A DNA stretch of 64,000 nt, taken from Apostichopus japonicus. Taxonomy: Eukaryota; Echinodermata; Holothuroidea; Aspidochirotida; Stichopodidae. Positions 49,371 to 60,955 of this stretch are shown one piece after another (within the stretch, counting starts at the first letter, position 1; every line of letters starts with the position of its first letter). The stretch is from contig NC_092565.1 of the NCBI RefSeq assembly GCF_037975245.1, forward strand, positions 10,343,499 to 10,407,498. Direction: 5' to 3'. A model generated the notes under the pieces. It did no database searches. It had not been told where the DNA came from and saw nothing but the letters and a program-made list of their open reading frames with translations. The position numbers and the translations under genes are program-made.

Positions 49371-49429
49371 CTATGACTCTTTAGGGAAACCAAAGACCTT
49401 GATGGAACCAGCCTCTTTTATGATATTAG
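49371..49429 (-). CDS. Duplicated THOC3 terminal coding segment, candidate alternative last exon
   Basis: Positions 49371-49415 repeat 49537-49581, the end of THOC3 exon 7 including its stop codon, with one synonymous Gly change. On the minus strand it is preceded by a T16 tract and CATTAAAG, a weak but possible acceptor. Splicing exon 6 to 49429 keeps the phase and gives about 18 codons ending in the same 13 residues (AGSIKVFGFPKES) as the main form. That product would lack most of the last WD blade. It may instead be a silent duplication. Confidence 0.4.
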
Positions 49430-49536
49430 CTTTAATGAAAAAAAAAAAAAAAATCACAAACACAAACACAAACACAAACACCCTGTTTGTTATTCCACCT
49501 AATATCTTTCAAAGCGGTCTTACTTTATAGATGGCG

Positions 49537-52500
49537 CTATGACTCTTTAGGGAAACCAAAGACCTTGATGGAGCCAGCCTCTCTTTCGCTATTGTATTTG
49601 TCTTTATCGTCGCAAGCAAAGGCCAGGAGGTGTTTCTTTGGGTGCCAGGCAACTGTGAATGTCGGAGTCTCGCATTTTACCTCGGCTACCTTCTCTCCTG
49701 TGGATTATTCAGAGAAGAGTTAAAATAGATAATGATGTTCAAATTCAAGATCACTTAGAGCTGGGGTGGTCAACCTATGGCCTGCGGGCCACATGCGGCC
49801 CGCCAGTGATTTTTTTTTTCAACCTGTGAGATGTCTCAAAAAAAGAAAAAAAAAGAATCTATTTTACATCATCACAAAAAAAAGAGCTAGCTGCTTAGAA
49901 TTTATCAGCACTAATGATACTGTCAGGTAGTCCTTTTGTCCCCAATAATTATCAAATGTATTGCCATTACGTTTTGGTGAAAACAGATTAAGTGCACACC
50001 TATTGCTTGAAAGTCCTCAAAGTCATAGGTTAGAAATCTATAGCAGGTCATTGGTTAGGTGCAGCCCATTCAATTTTTCACTCCTCACATCTGGCCCATT
50101 CATTCAAAAAGCTTGCCCAACCCTGACTAACAAGTATAGTTTAAAAACTTAAAGGGTTTCAAATCTTCCAAAATAATAAACAGTGATTGGTTTCAACTGT
50201 ACATCCACAAAGTGAGATCATACCCTAGGTTGGAGCTTAAATTAATCAATGGCACAGACAGGACGTACTTCCCCAAAAACATTCCCCTCTGATGGAGGGC
50301 TACAACTGTTTTGCTCCTATAGCGCAAAACTTTGTTTTTTTTAAAATTGTGCACGTTTGGCTGACAATGCAAATCATTAATATGTTTCTTTTGGTCTGTA
50401 CAACAAGTATATTCCTAACGGCATCTGTCATACAACATTTGATAAATAACCATTTTATTATTTTGAAGCAAAATGTTGAATTCCTCACTTATGAGATTTT
50501 AAACATTTTTCTTTTTCACTATGTTGCAAGTCATAATTTCAACAATTTGTTTCATAAATTATTTAAATCAATCTCATCAATTCAACATTTGGCAACAAAC
50601 TGATCAATGACACTCACATCAGTATGTCATAATTTCAACACTTTGCAATAAATGATAAATCGATCATTTAAATAAATCTTGTGAAATCAACATCTTACAC
50701 AAAATTTGATAACTAACACTCGCCTCAGAAGGTACTCATCTCAAAATCTTTGCGGTTAAAATTGTAAACTGCAGCAGAATTGCAGAGAAGAATCGTAACA
50801 TTTTGATGACACCTTAAAGTTTCCGTGGTATCAGTGATGGCGGATGGTGTTGGTTTTCCTTTAATACCAGATCACAGGATACAAACACTTACCGGATTCA
50901 ACATACGCAATGTCGATCATCAAATCTTCCGAGGCTGACGCTAACAGTTTCCCATCGTAACTGAAACTGATCGTTCTCACCGGCCACTCGAGTCTGTTAG
51001 ACAAAAAGAAAATTGCAGCACGCATATCTGATAGAGTTTTCCGACTGTCACAGAGAGCTCCAATGAGCTCCACGACAAACTTAGTCAATGACACTTTCAG
51101 AAGAATACATGAAACCACAGCTAGCTGCACTGATACGGAAAGACTTTCCAACTTCAGCTCTGACCGGAGCAAATACCACCTCTGTACACCAAGCAAGAAT
51201 AATAAATCAACATGTACCGAGTTACCACTTCAGAGGACAGATTTTAAACGAGTACTCCAAACATTCATGAGAACAAAAATATCTTCAACCTGACAAAACT
51301 GCCCTTTGAGGGTGTCCAATAGATCACTTGCTCATTTCCATTTATTCGTTTTTACTACCAAAACGTTTATTTTACCAAATATGATGCATGTCACAAACGC
51401 TGAACATAACAAATTTTGTTCTTTTCAATAATAATCTAACTTCACAGGGAACCTCACAAAGATATGTGGATTTGGAGTGATGTTGAAAACTGGAAAGATG
51501 GAAAGACTGAGTTCAAATTCAACTTCCAAATGTCTTCACTTCTTTTTATTCAACTAACTTCTCTAAGTATGGTTACAACACCACTAAGTCCAGTAGTTTA
51601 AGTCTCCCTTTATGTTGCTATGTCGTTATGATGAAAGTCTTAAGTGTTGTTCTACCTCACTGTAGAACAACCTACCTAATACTCTTAAAGCCAAACCTTC
51701 TTTAAGTGTGTGTGTTTGGGGTGGGGGGGGGGGGAGGGTGAGGGTTTTGAGATTATTAGTGTTCTTTTGATGGTCTTTCTCGGATGTTTCAATAAGGGAG
51801 TATTCTACTTGTTTTAACCACTCAAAGGAGTTGATTTTACTTTCTTAAACACAAAGGGCAATGCCACTTGAACTCAAAAAGATTTTATACCCACTAACAC
51901 TAAATAAGTAAAACAAATTTGAACTTTGAAAAAGGGTCTTGAAGAGGTATATTTCTATCTCTCTCTCTTCTTTAAGAGAAATGTCATGGCTAAATAAAAG
52001 AACGCTATTTGGAATGAACAGTAACCAATCTGAAACGAGACAATATATCACACAATCAACACTTTCCGGCTTATCTAACCTCTCCAAAATTGTGGTTGAC
52101 ACTCACCTGGAGAAAGTCCTGACGCAAACTAGTTCTGCGACATCCCAAAGGCTAACGAGGGCATCAGCGCTTCCTGTGGCAAAGTACTTCCCGGTCGGAT
52201 CAAACTTGAGACAGATACAATTGGCTGGGTGTGCATTTAGCATATCCAGAGGTTTAAGAGCTGGGTAGCTAAGATGAAGAAGAAGAAGGACCATGGGAAA
52301 AAAGAAGAAATTGTTGTTTAACACCTTAATCAACCGTAAACACAGGACATATATGCACAATATTATGTATGCATATCAGGTAACATCAGCTGTACATATT
52401 GCACAGGAAGTTGGAATTTATCGGTGAAAAGTACAGGGATCAAATCACTTTACTATTTTATTTTGTACTCTCCAGTACAGACGGTTTAGAGCTTACATGC

Positions 52501-55500
52501 ATCAACTGTGTTTATTTGCCAATTTACCAGATCACTAAGGAAGACCTTTTCATGAAAGACACTGCTCAACATCTGTGTGCAGCAGAAATATTGAATATTA
52601 TGTCTAATGCAAATCAAAATCAAAAACAAACAAAATCAAAAATTAATATGGAATCACTGTACTCCAAGCATTCTGGTTAATAAACTTTATAATATCTAAT
52701 GGTATTTATTAAGTGTACATAAAAGAACTTCTTATCACTGAGGGTGTAATTTGCTGGCAATGGGCCTTAGCTGCGGTAAAAGTGAATATATTCCATTGGC
52801 AGACATTATTACACTAATCTAATAGAAAATAAACTATTCCACACTTTTAGTTTAAAAACCTATCACAAGCTATCTTGTCCCTAATGTGAGGTGAGGTTGA
52901 TTGTTTCTAACCAACTTTGACTGGATATACTCCCCCCTTCCCTGCAAACTTACTCAAGGAAGTCCAAGCAAAAGAAAACTTTTTCACGGTAATACCCACT
53001 TTTTTCAAAACTGAGGTGAACCAAATAACACTCTATACTGTTTTCCAATAATTGAGTAGTGTAGAAAAGACAGTAATGAATATTCAACGAGCTACTTTAA
53101 GCTATCTAACTGGAAGAATTACATGCTACAATGTTATAACTTATATGTGTTATAATACACAAACACTTATTGAAAGAGATAACAAGTTACACATCAAGTA
53201 CCTTAGAACATTAATGGAACCTTGACCGCTGGTTAGGAAAAACAGATCGTTGTCGTTATTCCATGAGATCTCATTGACTTCATGTTTGAACTGTTGTTCA
53301 TACTGTATTTTGCTTCCCTTGAAATCAATAAAGGTGACCAGATCTTCCTTGTTGCCAACTGCTATTGTTTGGCCATCTGGACTCCAACAGATATTGATAT
53401 TTTCTCCTGAAAAAAACACAGTATGCAGTGAAAAGATGTGATGATTTAAAAACAGAAAAATTCTGAAATCGTTGAGATACTACGTGTGTATGTGGCATAT
53501 TAGGGACAAAGTAAAAATTTTGACTAAGCATCTCAAAAAAAATGTTGTCTTCAAGGTTGAAATTCCAACATTTTTCTAGTTCACTGTAGCATTGCTTCAT
53601 AAAGATGTAGGTACATACAGTAGTGGGGTGGGCAGGGTGAGGTGGGCAGGGTGGGGTGTACTTTGCTTTGTTTGTTTTTTCAGTTCTTACTTCATCCTGT
53701 TTTCTTCTATTCCACAAGTTTTCTTGTTAAACATTCTTAGTAAGTCTCTGTAGTCGTTCAAATATCTATCCAATGCATGCTGTACTCTTCGTTATTTAAT
53801 ACCTACAGGCCTCATACTATTTATTGATCTTCTCACTATTATGTATTAAACTTTTCTCTTTTGTAGGGATTGTTACAATTGACTGACTGATTGAAATTCA
53901 ATTGAATAAAATTTACTTGAAATGAATTTATCTCCTAGCCTAGTGGCATAATGACATCACACATTACCAAACGGCAGCCTCTTGAGATGATTTTTGGAAT
54001 AAGGATACTTTTTCTCCCATTTACAACCACAGGTTCCATAGCTGCTTGGGGTAGTGGTGCATCACAACCATCTCTATCAAATAAAGTACTGATGGCTTTG
54101 CTTCTCCGCTCTAGGCAAAAGCAGAAAAGCTTAAACACAACCAACATTTTCATCTCTTCAATGCCCTTAACCAATCATCAATCTGATGGAATATTGAGTA
54201 CAATTAGATTTATAGCTAATAATACTACTTGAACAGTGAGTCAAGCTTAACAGATATTCACCTTTAGTGCTGATGCTGGCTATCGTCTTTGAACTTCTCC
54301 AATCCCATATACGGACCGTTTTATCCCCAGACGCAGTCACAAAGAGAGAAGGGTCAGATGGGTGCCAACAGAGTTGATCCACACTGTCCGTGTGCCCCTT
54401 GTATGTATGCTCTCGAATCTGTAAGAAAAAATACTTTTTTGAGTTCAAACTACCCGTGGCTATATTACAAAATGTAGAAATACAACTTTATAATGGTTTT
54501 TAACCTAGGGTAGAACTGACAACAAGTTTCAGATACAAACTGTATAATATTCTAACGAGGGATGATATTTAAGGAATTTCCAGAGGTTATACTTTCTTGC
54601 AAGGTTGTCTGATAGACAAACCCACAATTTGGGCAACAAAAGTGCTTAGTTGAATTAATTTTACCTCCATTATCTGTTGATCTTCCTGGACAACCATCTT
54701 TGTTACTTGAGCAGCCTAAATAAAAAGCTCAATTCATATGTGAGAGACAACTAGCATTTTTTTGATATGCTGTGAAGAGTTTTAAGGAATTTGAATATGT
54801 AATGAGCTTGAAGTTCTTCCTTTATATCTAGCTTATATTGTGTTTAGCTAAAACCCTCACACTCTTTCACTATCCTTTACTGTATTCAAAACTTATTCCA
54901 TCCCCCAAGCTGTTGAATTCAAGTAAATACCCTGTATTGTAATCTACTATGTGTGTGTAACACTGAGGGCAACGATATGGGAGGAGGTACAGGTAGAGGG
55001 CCCAAGCTAGTTTCCCATCCATTACCTATCGTCAAGCAGTTTGATCCTGCAAAGAGTAATTGGCAATAGATACCACCGGGGCAACTGTAACATTGAATCA
55101 CAGTCGCACACTTCCCCCTCCCCCCTGCTTTTGGTGACCTGTACTGTAAACAGATAATTTAGAATTAACTTAAAAATTACCCTTTTCAAAAGTCCATTCA
55201 AATTTCAGCTTTCTACAAGGTTTCAATGACAATTCATACAACAAATTGGACTACTGTAGGCTAGAGACCTATTAGCTGGAGGTAGGCTAGAGGTAGTGTA
55301 GTTCACGTTAAGTTACAGCAATTACTGTAACAAAGAAACTGTGTCAGGTCTAGTTGACTTAACTTTGGGAAGATATTTATTTCTTATAGAGTCATTTTTA
55401 GTAAATAAATGACACAGTTTCCCTGGTTCTGCAATAAATGGGTTTAAGAACATGTAAACATTATTCCTTTGACCAGAGTTGCAAGCACTGTGATTTGAGG

Positions 55501-56538
55501 ATGTGGTTACCTCAATCAGGTTTGTGTTTTTACGCCAAAATCTGCGTTTTTCATGACCGCAGATTACATACAGTGCTTACAACCAACAGTATGGTTCCGT
55601 CATAAAAATTAAAGGCAGTGTTACCAACAAACTTCACCAAAAACTCACCAACGATATTCCTGCACTAAACAATCCACCATTTGTCAATATTATTTTAAAG
55701 TATAGTCGATCTGTAGTTTGTATTGTTGTCCTCCTACTCCTATGCTAGGCTGAGATTGGTAACATAATGATGACATACTTTTAAGTATTTTTCTCTAGCT
55801 TGCCCTGCCCCACCTGTTTAGCGTATAATTTGTTACCTTACATAATGCATACATGTGTGATTTGGCAGTGAAGTTAATAAATCTGCAGTACTGCGTTAAT
55901 AATAATCATAGTGCACTGTACTATAGCCAAACATCAACGTTAGGACTAGGCTGCATTTGCCCTATTTGTTTTCTTCTTCTTTTACAAGATATCTTTGAAT
56001 GTTGAAATTCTAATAATTCTTCATTAGCGAAATAATAGGCCATCACTTTATTATGTCAAAAGAGCGGGCTAGACATTGGTAATTAATTAATTAATCAATT
56101 ATCAAAACATGCAAAAGACAATTTATTTACAGTCATGATTGTTCAACAGGAATTTTCAAAGTTACGACCAAGTTTTTCAGTCCGTCGAAAAAAATATTAA
56201 CCGAAAAATTTACGACCGTTTTGTGACTGAACGAGAACCCTGCTAGCCTAATGTTACTTGTTACTGTAGGCCAATGCAACCACTGCAAAAGTAATGAATA
56301 CCTTTCCACTACTACAAATTACAGAAGGGTGTAGTTACGCGAAATTTCTTACCAAGCGGTCTTTGTCGGAGTCAAGCAAATAAACATTTACTGTTTTGTC
56401 AAAAGAACCAGAAGCCAACATTTTCCCATCACAGCTCCAAGCCACAGAATGAACTTTTGCTATGTGAAAGCTGTATTCTTTTGTTCGATCATTTTGCTGA
56501 AAGTAATCTTTCAATTTTTCCACTTCGTGGTTTGTCAT
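49537..56538 (-). CDS. THOC3: THO complex subunit 3 (THOC3/TEX1), WD40 protein
   Basis: Seven exons with GT-AG borders and matching phases: 56353-56538, 54665-54715, 54262-54418, 53202-53406, 52107-52268, 50893-50993, 49537-49697. The product is 340 residues (human about 351). THOC3 is a beta-propeller subunit of the THO/TREX complex, which couples transcription and splicing to mRNA export in the nucleus. WD landmarks include KVHSVAWSCDGK, SGSFDKTVNVY, GHTDSVDQLCWHPSDPSLFV, ASGDKTVRIWD, NINICWSPDGQTIAVGNK, TGSADALVSLWD, RTISFSYDGKLLASASED and TFTVAWHP, matching the family in order. ATG at 56538 has A at -3, and an in-frame TGA with no other ATG lies upstream. The N-terminus is shorter than in mammals. 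Intron 6 holds a hAT-like MITE. Confidence 0.96.
49698..50892. other. THOC3 intron 6
   Basis: Intron with GTAAGT donor (minus) and a CCACAG acceptor. It carries the MITE-like element at 49761-50125. The rest is AT-rich with no exon-like segment. Confidence 0.7.
49761..50125. mobile_element. hAT-like MITE in THOC3 intron 6
   Basis: Starts CTGGGGTGGTCAACC with GGCCTGCGGGCCACATGCGG, and ends GCTTGCCCAACCCTG, so the ends are imperfect inverted repeats (reversed right end CAGGGTTGGGCAAGC). This GGGTxGxCAACC...GCGGGCCxCATGCGGCC opening is familiar from hAT-derived elements. Flanking 8-mers ACTTAGAG and ACTAACAA match only in part, so the copy is old. No transposase. Confidence 0.7.
50994..52106. 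other. THOC3 intron 5
   Basis: Donor CAG|GTGAGT and acceptor TAACAG on the minus strand. Contains a G14-rich patch near 51720-51736. No exon-like segment. Confidence 0.7.
52269..53201. other. THOC3 intron 4
   Basis: Donor AAG|GTACTT, acceptor TCTTAG. Nothing else recognised. Confidence 0.7.
53407..54261. other. THOC3 intron 3
   Basis: Donor AAG|GTGAAT, acceptor TTTTTTTCAG. Nothing else recognised. Confidence 0.7.
54665..54715 (-). CDS. THOC3: THOC3 exon 2, 51-bp in-frame small exon
   Basis: Bounded by TTATTTAG and GAG|GTAAAA, exactly 17 codons, phase 0 on both sides, no stop. It encodes AAQVTKMVVQEDQQIME between the first and second blades, where human THOC3 has only a few residues. Exons 1 and 3 also join in phase without it, so it could be a cassette exon (323 residues when skipped). 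Confidence 0.65.
54716..56352. other. THOC3 intron 1
   Basis: The largest intron (1637 bp; donor TTG|GTAAGA). I see no repeat ends or further exon. Confidence 0.7.
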
Positions 56539-58140
56539 GTTGATCGTAGTGCAAAGTAGTACACATGAAACTATTACGACACCTCTCTCTTCTACATGCG
56601 TTGCATTTAATCAAAGATAATGTTGAAAGAACGCTACTGTACTTTATCGATTACATTGGTATACAATCCAACGCAAGTATAGATCTACGAATGCCAAACG
56701 GAAATCCTTCAACAGAGTTAAATTTATGAGATTAAATAACTAAACTCTCCCCTAATTCCAATTTCACAGATCTCTTCTTTCAGCACAAAATACTAGAGTG
56801 CTAAATTAATTGGACCCTATAACGCGAATATCTCAACACATAGGAGCATTGCTATGGCATGGGCAGATGTGAGGGCGAGGGTGGAGGGGGGGTGGGGGGG
56901 GGGGGTCGAGGGGTGTATAGGGTAGGATGTCGATGTAGAGTGCATAGATTATCGCCAGGTGCTTGAACTTATCTCGGTCTGCATTTAACTCGTTTTCTTG
57001 TCTCCGACTCAGACTGTAACATAGCTGGGCTCGGACTGGGACTCGGATCTGCTGGACTCTGGGCTGGTTATTGTATCAGACCATGCTTACTGCATTGTGG
57101 GGTCGTGTCGAAGACCACTGCATGATGACAATGGATGAATTAAAATCTGTGAAAGGTTGATGACGGGTGACCGACTATAAATTTGTAGATATTATATTAT
57201 ATAGTTATATATCTTTTCTGTATGATGTTGCCAGATTTTATTGGCCTCTAGTCATATGAGATTCCAATTACTAAAGTATAATTCTATTTGGACTAGATTT
57301 ATGACCATTTGCGCGTCCATATCCATGCAAAGTATGAATCATCGTTGCACATGGTATAGATGTTATTTACGACTCATGTGGAGAAGAAAAAACGATCATG
57401 CTTTAAAGCAATTGGGGGACGCCTGCAGTTGTCACGCTTCAATACATACATATGCCTTAACTCGAAGTTGTACGTGGCTTGAATTAAAGTTTTGCAAGTT
57501 GATCACTGACCATAAGACAAAGAGCGCTCCCAGAGAATGAATCGCAACCCCCCCCCCCACACACACACACACACCTCTCCGCCTCCCTGCGCCACCATCC
57601 AAATCTAGCAGCGTTCGTTACTGCCATACACTAACTTCGCTCACTTGATCAAATGGCTCGAGGAGAATGGACGTATATGTGTTCGACACTTATGAACTGT
57701 TATAGCGCCATCATACCCTTCAGAAGACACGGGTAGTATAGGTAGAGAGTATTGGTACGAGCCTGGAGCACGTGTGACACTATCCTGGGGGAGGGGGTAG
57801 AGAGAATTCCCCGATTCTCACAATCTTGACGGAACGTTAAATTTGTCAGTAGAGCTATTAGGTGCACTTTTTCGCCAGAAATTGATAAAATATTGCAATA
57901 TTACTTTCCACATTACGACATAGATTATTTAACAGTAAATGTTGATCCTTTTAGAAAGATCTGCTTTGAAATAATGTTCAACCAATGTTCTCTCTGAGAC
58001 AGTAGAGAGATTATTACTTTGGTGATCAATTTTGCTAAATTGAAAAACAAAACTCTTGCTATGTGGTTTTGAGCATTTTTAACACCCGACTTACTGGTCA
58101 CTTATCAAATTATGTAACCTTCAATATATATCACTGGAAG
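56539..58140. other. THOC3 5' flank and non-coding DNA
   Basis: Presumably includes the THOC3 5' UTR and promoter; no TATA box or initiator stands out. G-rich runs lie at about 56884-56906, and C9 followed by (AC)n at about 57549-57572. Confidence 0.45.
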
Positions 58141-58740
58141 CTAAAGTCGCTGTAAGTCATTTAGACCCCAGATCCTTTTTTTAAACTCTGAGCCGTTTTT
58201 GTTAACAAGGGCGATGATTTTCCCATCGTGTGACCAAGCTGATTTTACCATGGGACAGTTTTTTGTGGCCTTTAGGAGATCTTGGTTAGGCTTCGTAAGG
58301 TCTTCCCTGATGACGATTTTGGTTCCTTTTAGTTTTCTTCGGTTTTTTATAAGTCGATCTCTTTCCTCGTAGTTAGAGAACTTGACTAAGATGGCTCTCG
58401 GTTTATTGGCTTCTTTCTGTCCTACTCGGTGCGATCTGTCAATATCTTTTTGGCTTAGTGTGTAGCCAAAATACTTCGATGCAATTTCACTGATAATAGT
58501 GCTTGTGTTTTCATTCGGCCTGTCTTCAATGCCAAAGACACGTAGACAGTTTCTGCGAGAGTACTGCTCTAACTCATTTATCTCCTTTAGCGAGCGATCA
58601 CATTTTTCTTCGAGCATCCTGATTTTGTTTGTAATTTCCTGCACATCTTTCGACGATTTTTCCATGGTTACCTCTATGTCGTGAAGTTTGCATGAGTTTC
58701 GAGTCGTTCAAGTAGTTCGTCCATTTTTTAGCACAAACCC
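58141..58740 (-). pseudogene. Non-LTR retrotransposon ORF1 remnant, frameshifted
   Basis: Read from 58724, an ATG frame opens with MDELLERLETHAN and shifts by one base near 58685. It then continues as a 174-residue frame from 58665 to the stop at 58141. The latter has an N-terminal coiled coil (about 5-38), then EQYSRRNCLRVFGI, the start of the RRM-like domain of LINE ORF1 nucleic-acid-binding proteins, then SHRVG and PRAILVKFSNYEERD. No ORF2 (endonuclease/reverse transcriptase) follows, so the copy is dead and incomplete. Confidence 0.82.
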
Positions 58741-60915
58741 TGTCAAGACATCACCACGGCATGGGAGCAAAATGAAGTAAACTAAAAAACACCTTTATTA
58801 TCGAATGCAAATTCATTTATCTCTATGCGGAATAAGGTAGATAAATGACAAAAGTGTGCATTTTCAGCTTATTGAAGTCGAATCCTTGAAAACGATATAG
58901 AAGTACATTGACTGCGTTCCAATGTCACAAAAGATACAACAGATACACGGGGGACAAAAAAAAAAACGTTTCAGCACATTAATTCTGTCCTGTAAATATC
59001 ACATGTCCGCCCTCTTTACGATAAAACTAAAGTTATCTTAGGAGATTTCATCTAAGGTTGATACACTTGTTCAAGATTAATAATCTTTTCATACAAACAA
59101 AATGAAGCACACAGTCAATTCGGATCTACTTCAAAGAGATTCTTTCCGACCCCCCCACCCCCACACCTCCCCTACCCCCTTCCAAAGACATTGCCAAGCA
59201 ACCGTCACCAGGAGACAGCCAGGCGAGATGGTAATTATCTCGCAAACTGTATTTACCTTTCATTTGTAAATATCGATGACTCTAATTCACATGTACAAAT
59301 AAACACTTTGTATCAAAGTCATTTTGATTTACTGCTTTATTTCTCTTTACCTTTATTTCAAGACTCACTTTGTGCAATTAATGATCGTGTTTTTTGGCTC
59401 TGGCAATCTTTTTCTTCTTTTCTTTTCTTTTTTTGTAAAACATGAAAATTTGTGACTGAGATAACGAAGAAGTCAAACAGGCGTGCGTGTATAAGTTTAA
59501 TCTATAACTGCGAAAATATGAAGCTACAGTTATTAAAGGGGCTTCGTGTTTGAGTTATGGTTTTGTAACTCCATTATAATACTTTAAAAAAATCTCATAT
59601 CAATACATTTCAATATATTGACAATGGTCAAGTTTTCATTTCAATTAATGAAATAAATGTGTCAAAACGTTTGAAACTTTCCGATGTGACCAACAATTAT
59701 AAATAATTTAATTATGCAAATGTAAAAAATATGAAGAAGAAGGAGATGTTTTCAATTAAAGTGATATTTTTTTAAAGCTACAGCAGTCTGGCTGTGTTTT
59801 CAGTTTAACTTCGCCACCCAGTCACGCTCTGACTAACGTCATAATATATAGACTCAGGCAAATTAGGTTACTTATTTCTATAACTTCTAGCAATAATTAA
59901 TATTTAATAGGCAAATATGAATCCCTCCCTTGAATTAAAAATTACAATCACCTCACGCAAAGCAGACTGAATGGGAAACCTTTCACAATGTACAGGATTT
60001 TGTAGTCTTTTTTCCCTTCAAAATCTATTATGTATATATCAAACTGACAGCTTGAACTATCTGCTATTGAAATTGCCAGATAGAAAGGGGAAAAAAGGTT
60101 GTTTACGTCTCATTTCTATTTTCTAAGATGTTTTAATAATTCACACGTACCTCTATCAGCCAGTGTCTTATACGGTGGTTTTGAAAGGACACACGAGTTG
60201 ATAGAATAATAAATTTGTATAGGTTTGTCAAGTTGACGAGTAACGCTAAAGTTATCAAATTGTGCGGTGGGTGGTGGTGTTTCAATAAACTTGACAGCAC
60301 GTCAAAATACGATATTTTTGGTACAACACGACAATTTGATAATTTTCGCCAATATATCATATTATCGTTACTTGTCAATTCGACAAATATCGAATTATTC
60401 ACGAAAAAAAAGACAAAATAACAACTTGAGGCATCGAATCGTGTTGATAAAATTAAATTATTTCTTCCTCTTAAATATACAATCATTTGGTGAAGACAGT
60501 CATAAGGGAATATTTTTTACACATTTAGCAGGAATGTTGTCGAAATGTCACTTGAATGTCATATTTAAACATTTGTAACTGAAACAAATGATCACTAAAG
60601 GTTTCCGTAGTATACAATAAGACACACCGCTTTAACTTAATTATATCTTCGAGCTATGCAAGATAAAAAACTAATAAACATTTCACTTACTGACTGTTGT
60701 GCAAATATCACAGATATATGCAATTTGACGAGAATTTTGAAAGACGTGACATCAGTCGCGATGGCCTCAAAGTACTTACCCTATATAAAACACGATTGCA
60801 ACACTAATTAATCCTTCTGCAGATTATAAAATAGGGTGAGTTTGACTAGTTGCATCTGTTGAGTAAATACCATCAATGTGTCATCTCATGTGTATTAATG
60901 ACATTTTGTAAGACC
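58741..60915. other. Non-coding DNA
   Basis: No gene-like signal. Complementary frames of 68-117 codons on both strands at 60133-60578 are low-complexity and AT-rich, and I regard them as chance. Confidence 0.45.
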
Positions 60916-60955
60916 AACCCCCCCCCCCCCAACCCCAACCCCAACCCCAACCCCC
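60916..60955. repeat. C13 run and (CCCCAA)n microsatellite
   Basis: A C run is followed by four CCCCAA hexamers. It is an internal simple repeat and too short to be telomeric. Confidence 0.93.

Noticed and set aside
60918-60954. (CCCCAA)n as a telomeric repeat
   Set aside because: Only four units, internal; animal telomeres are usually TTAGGG.
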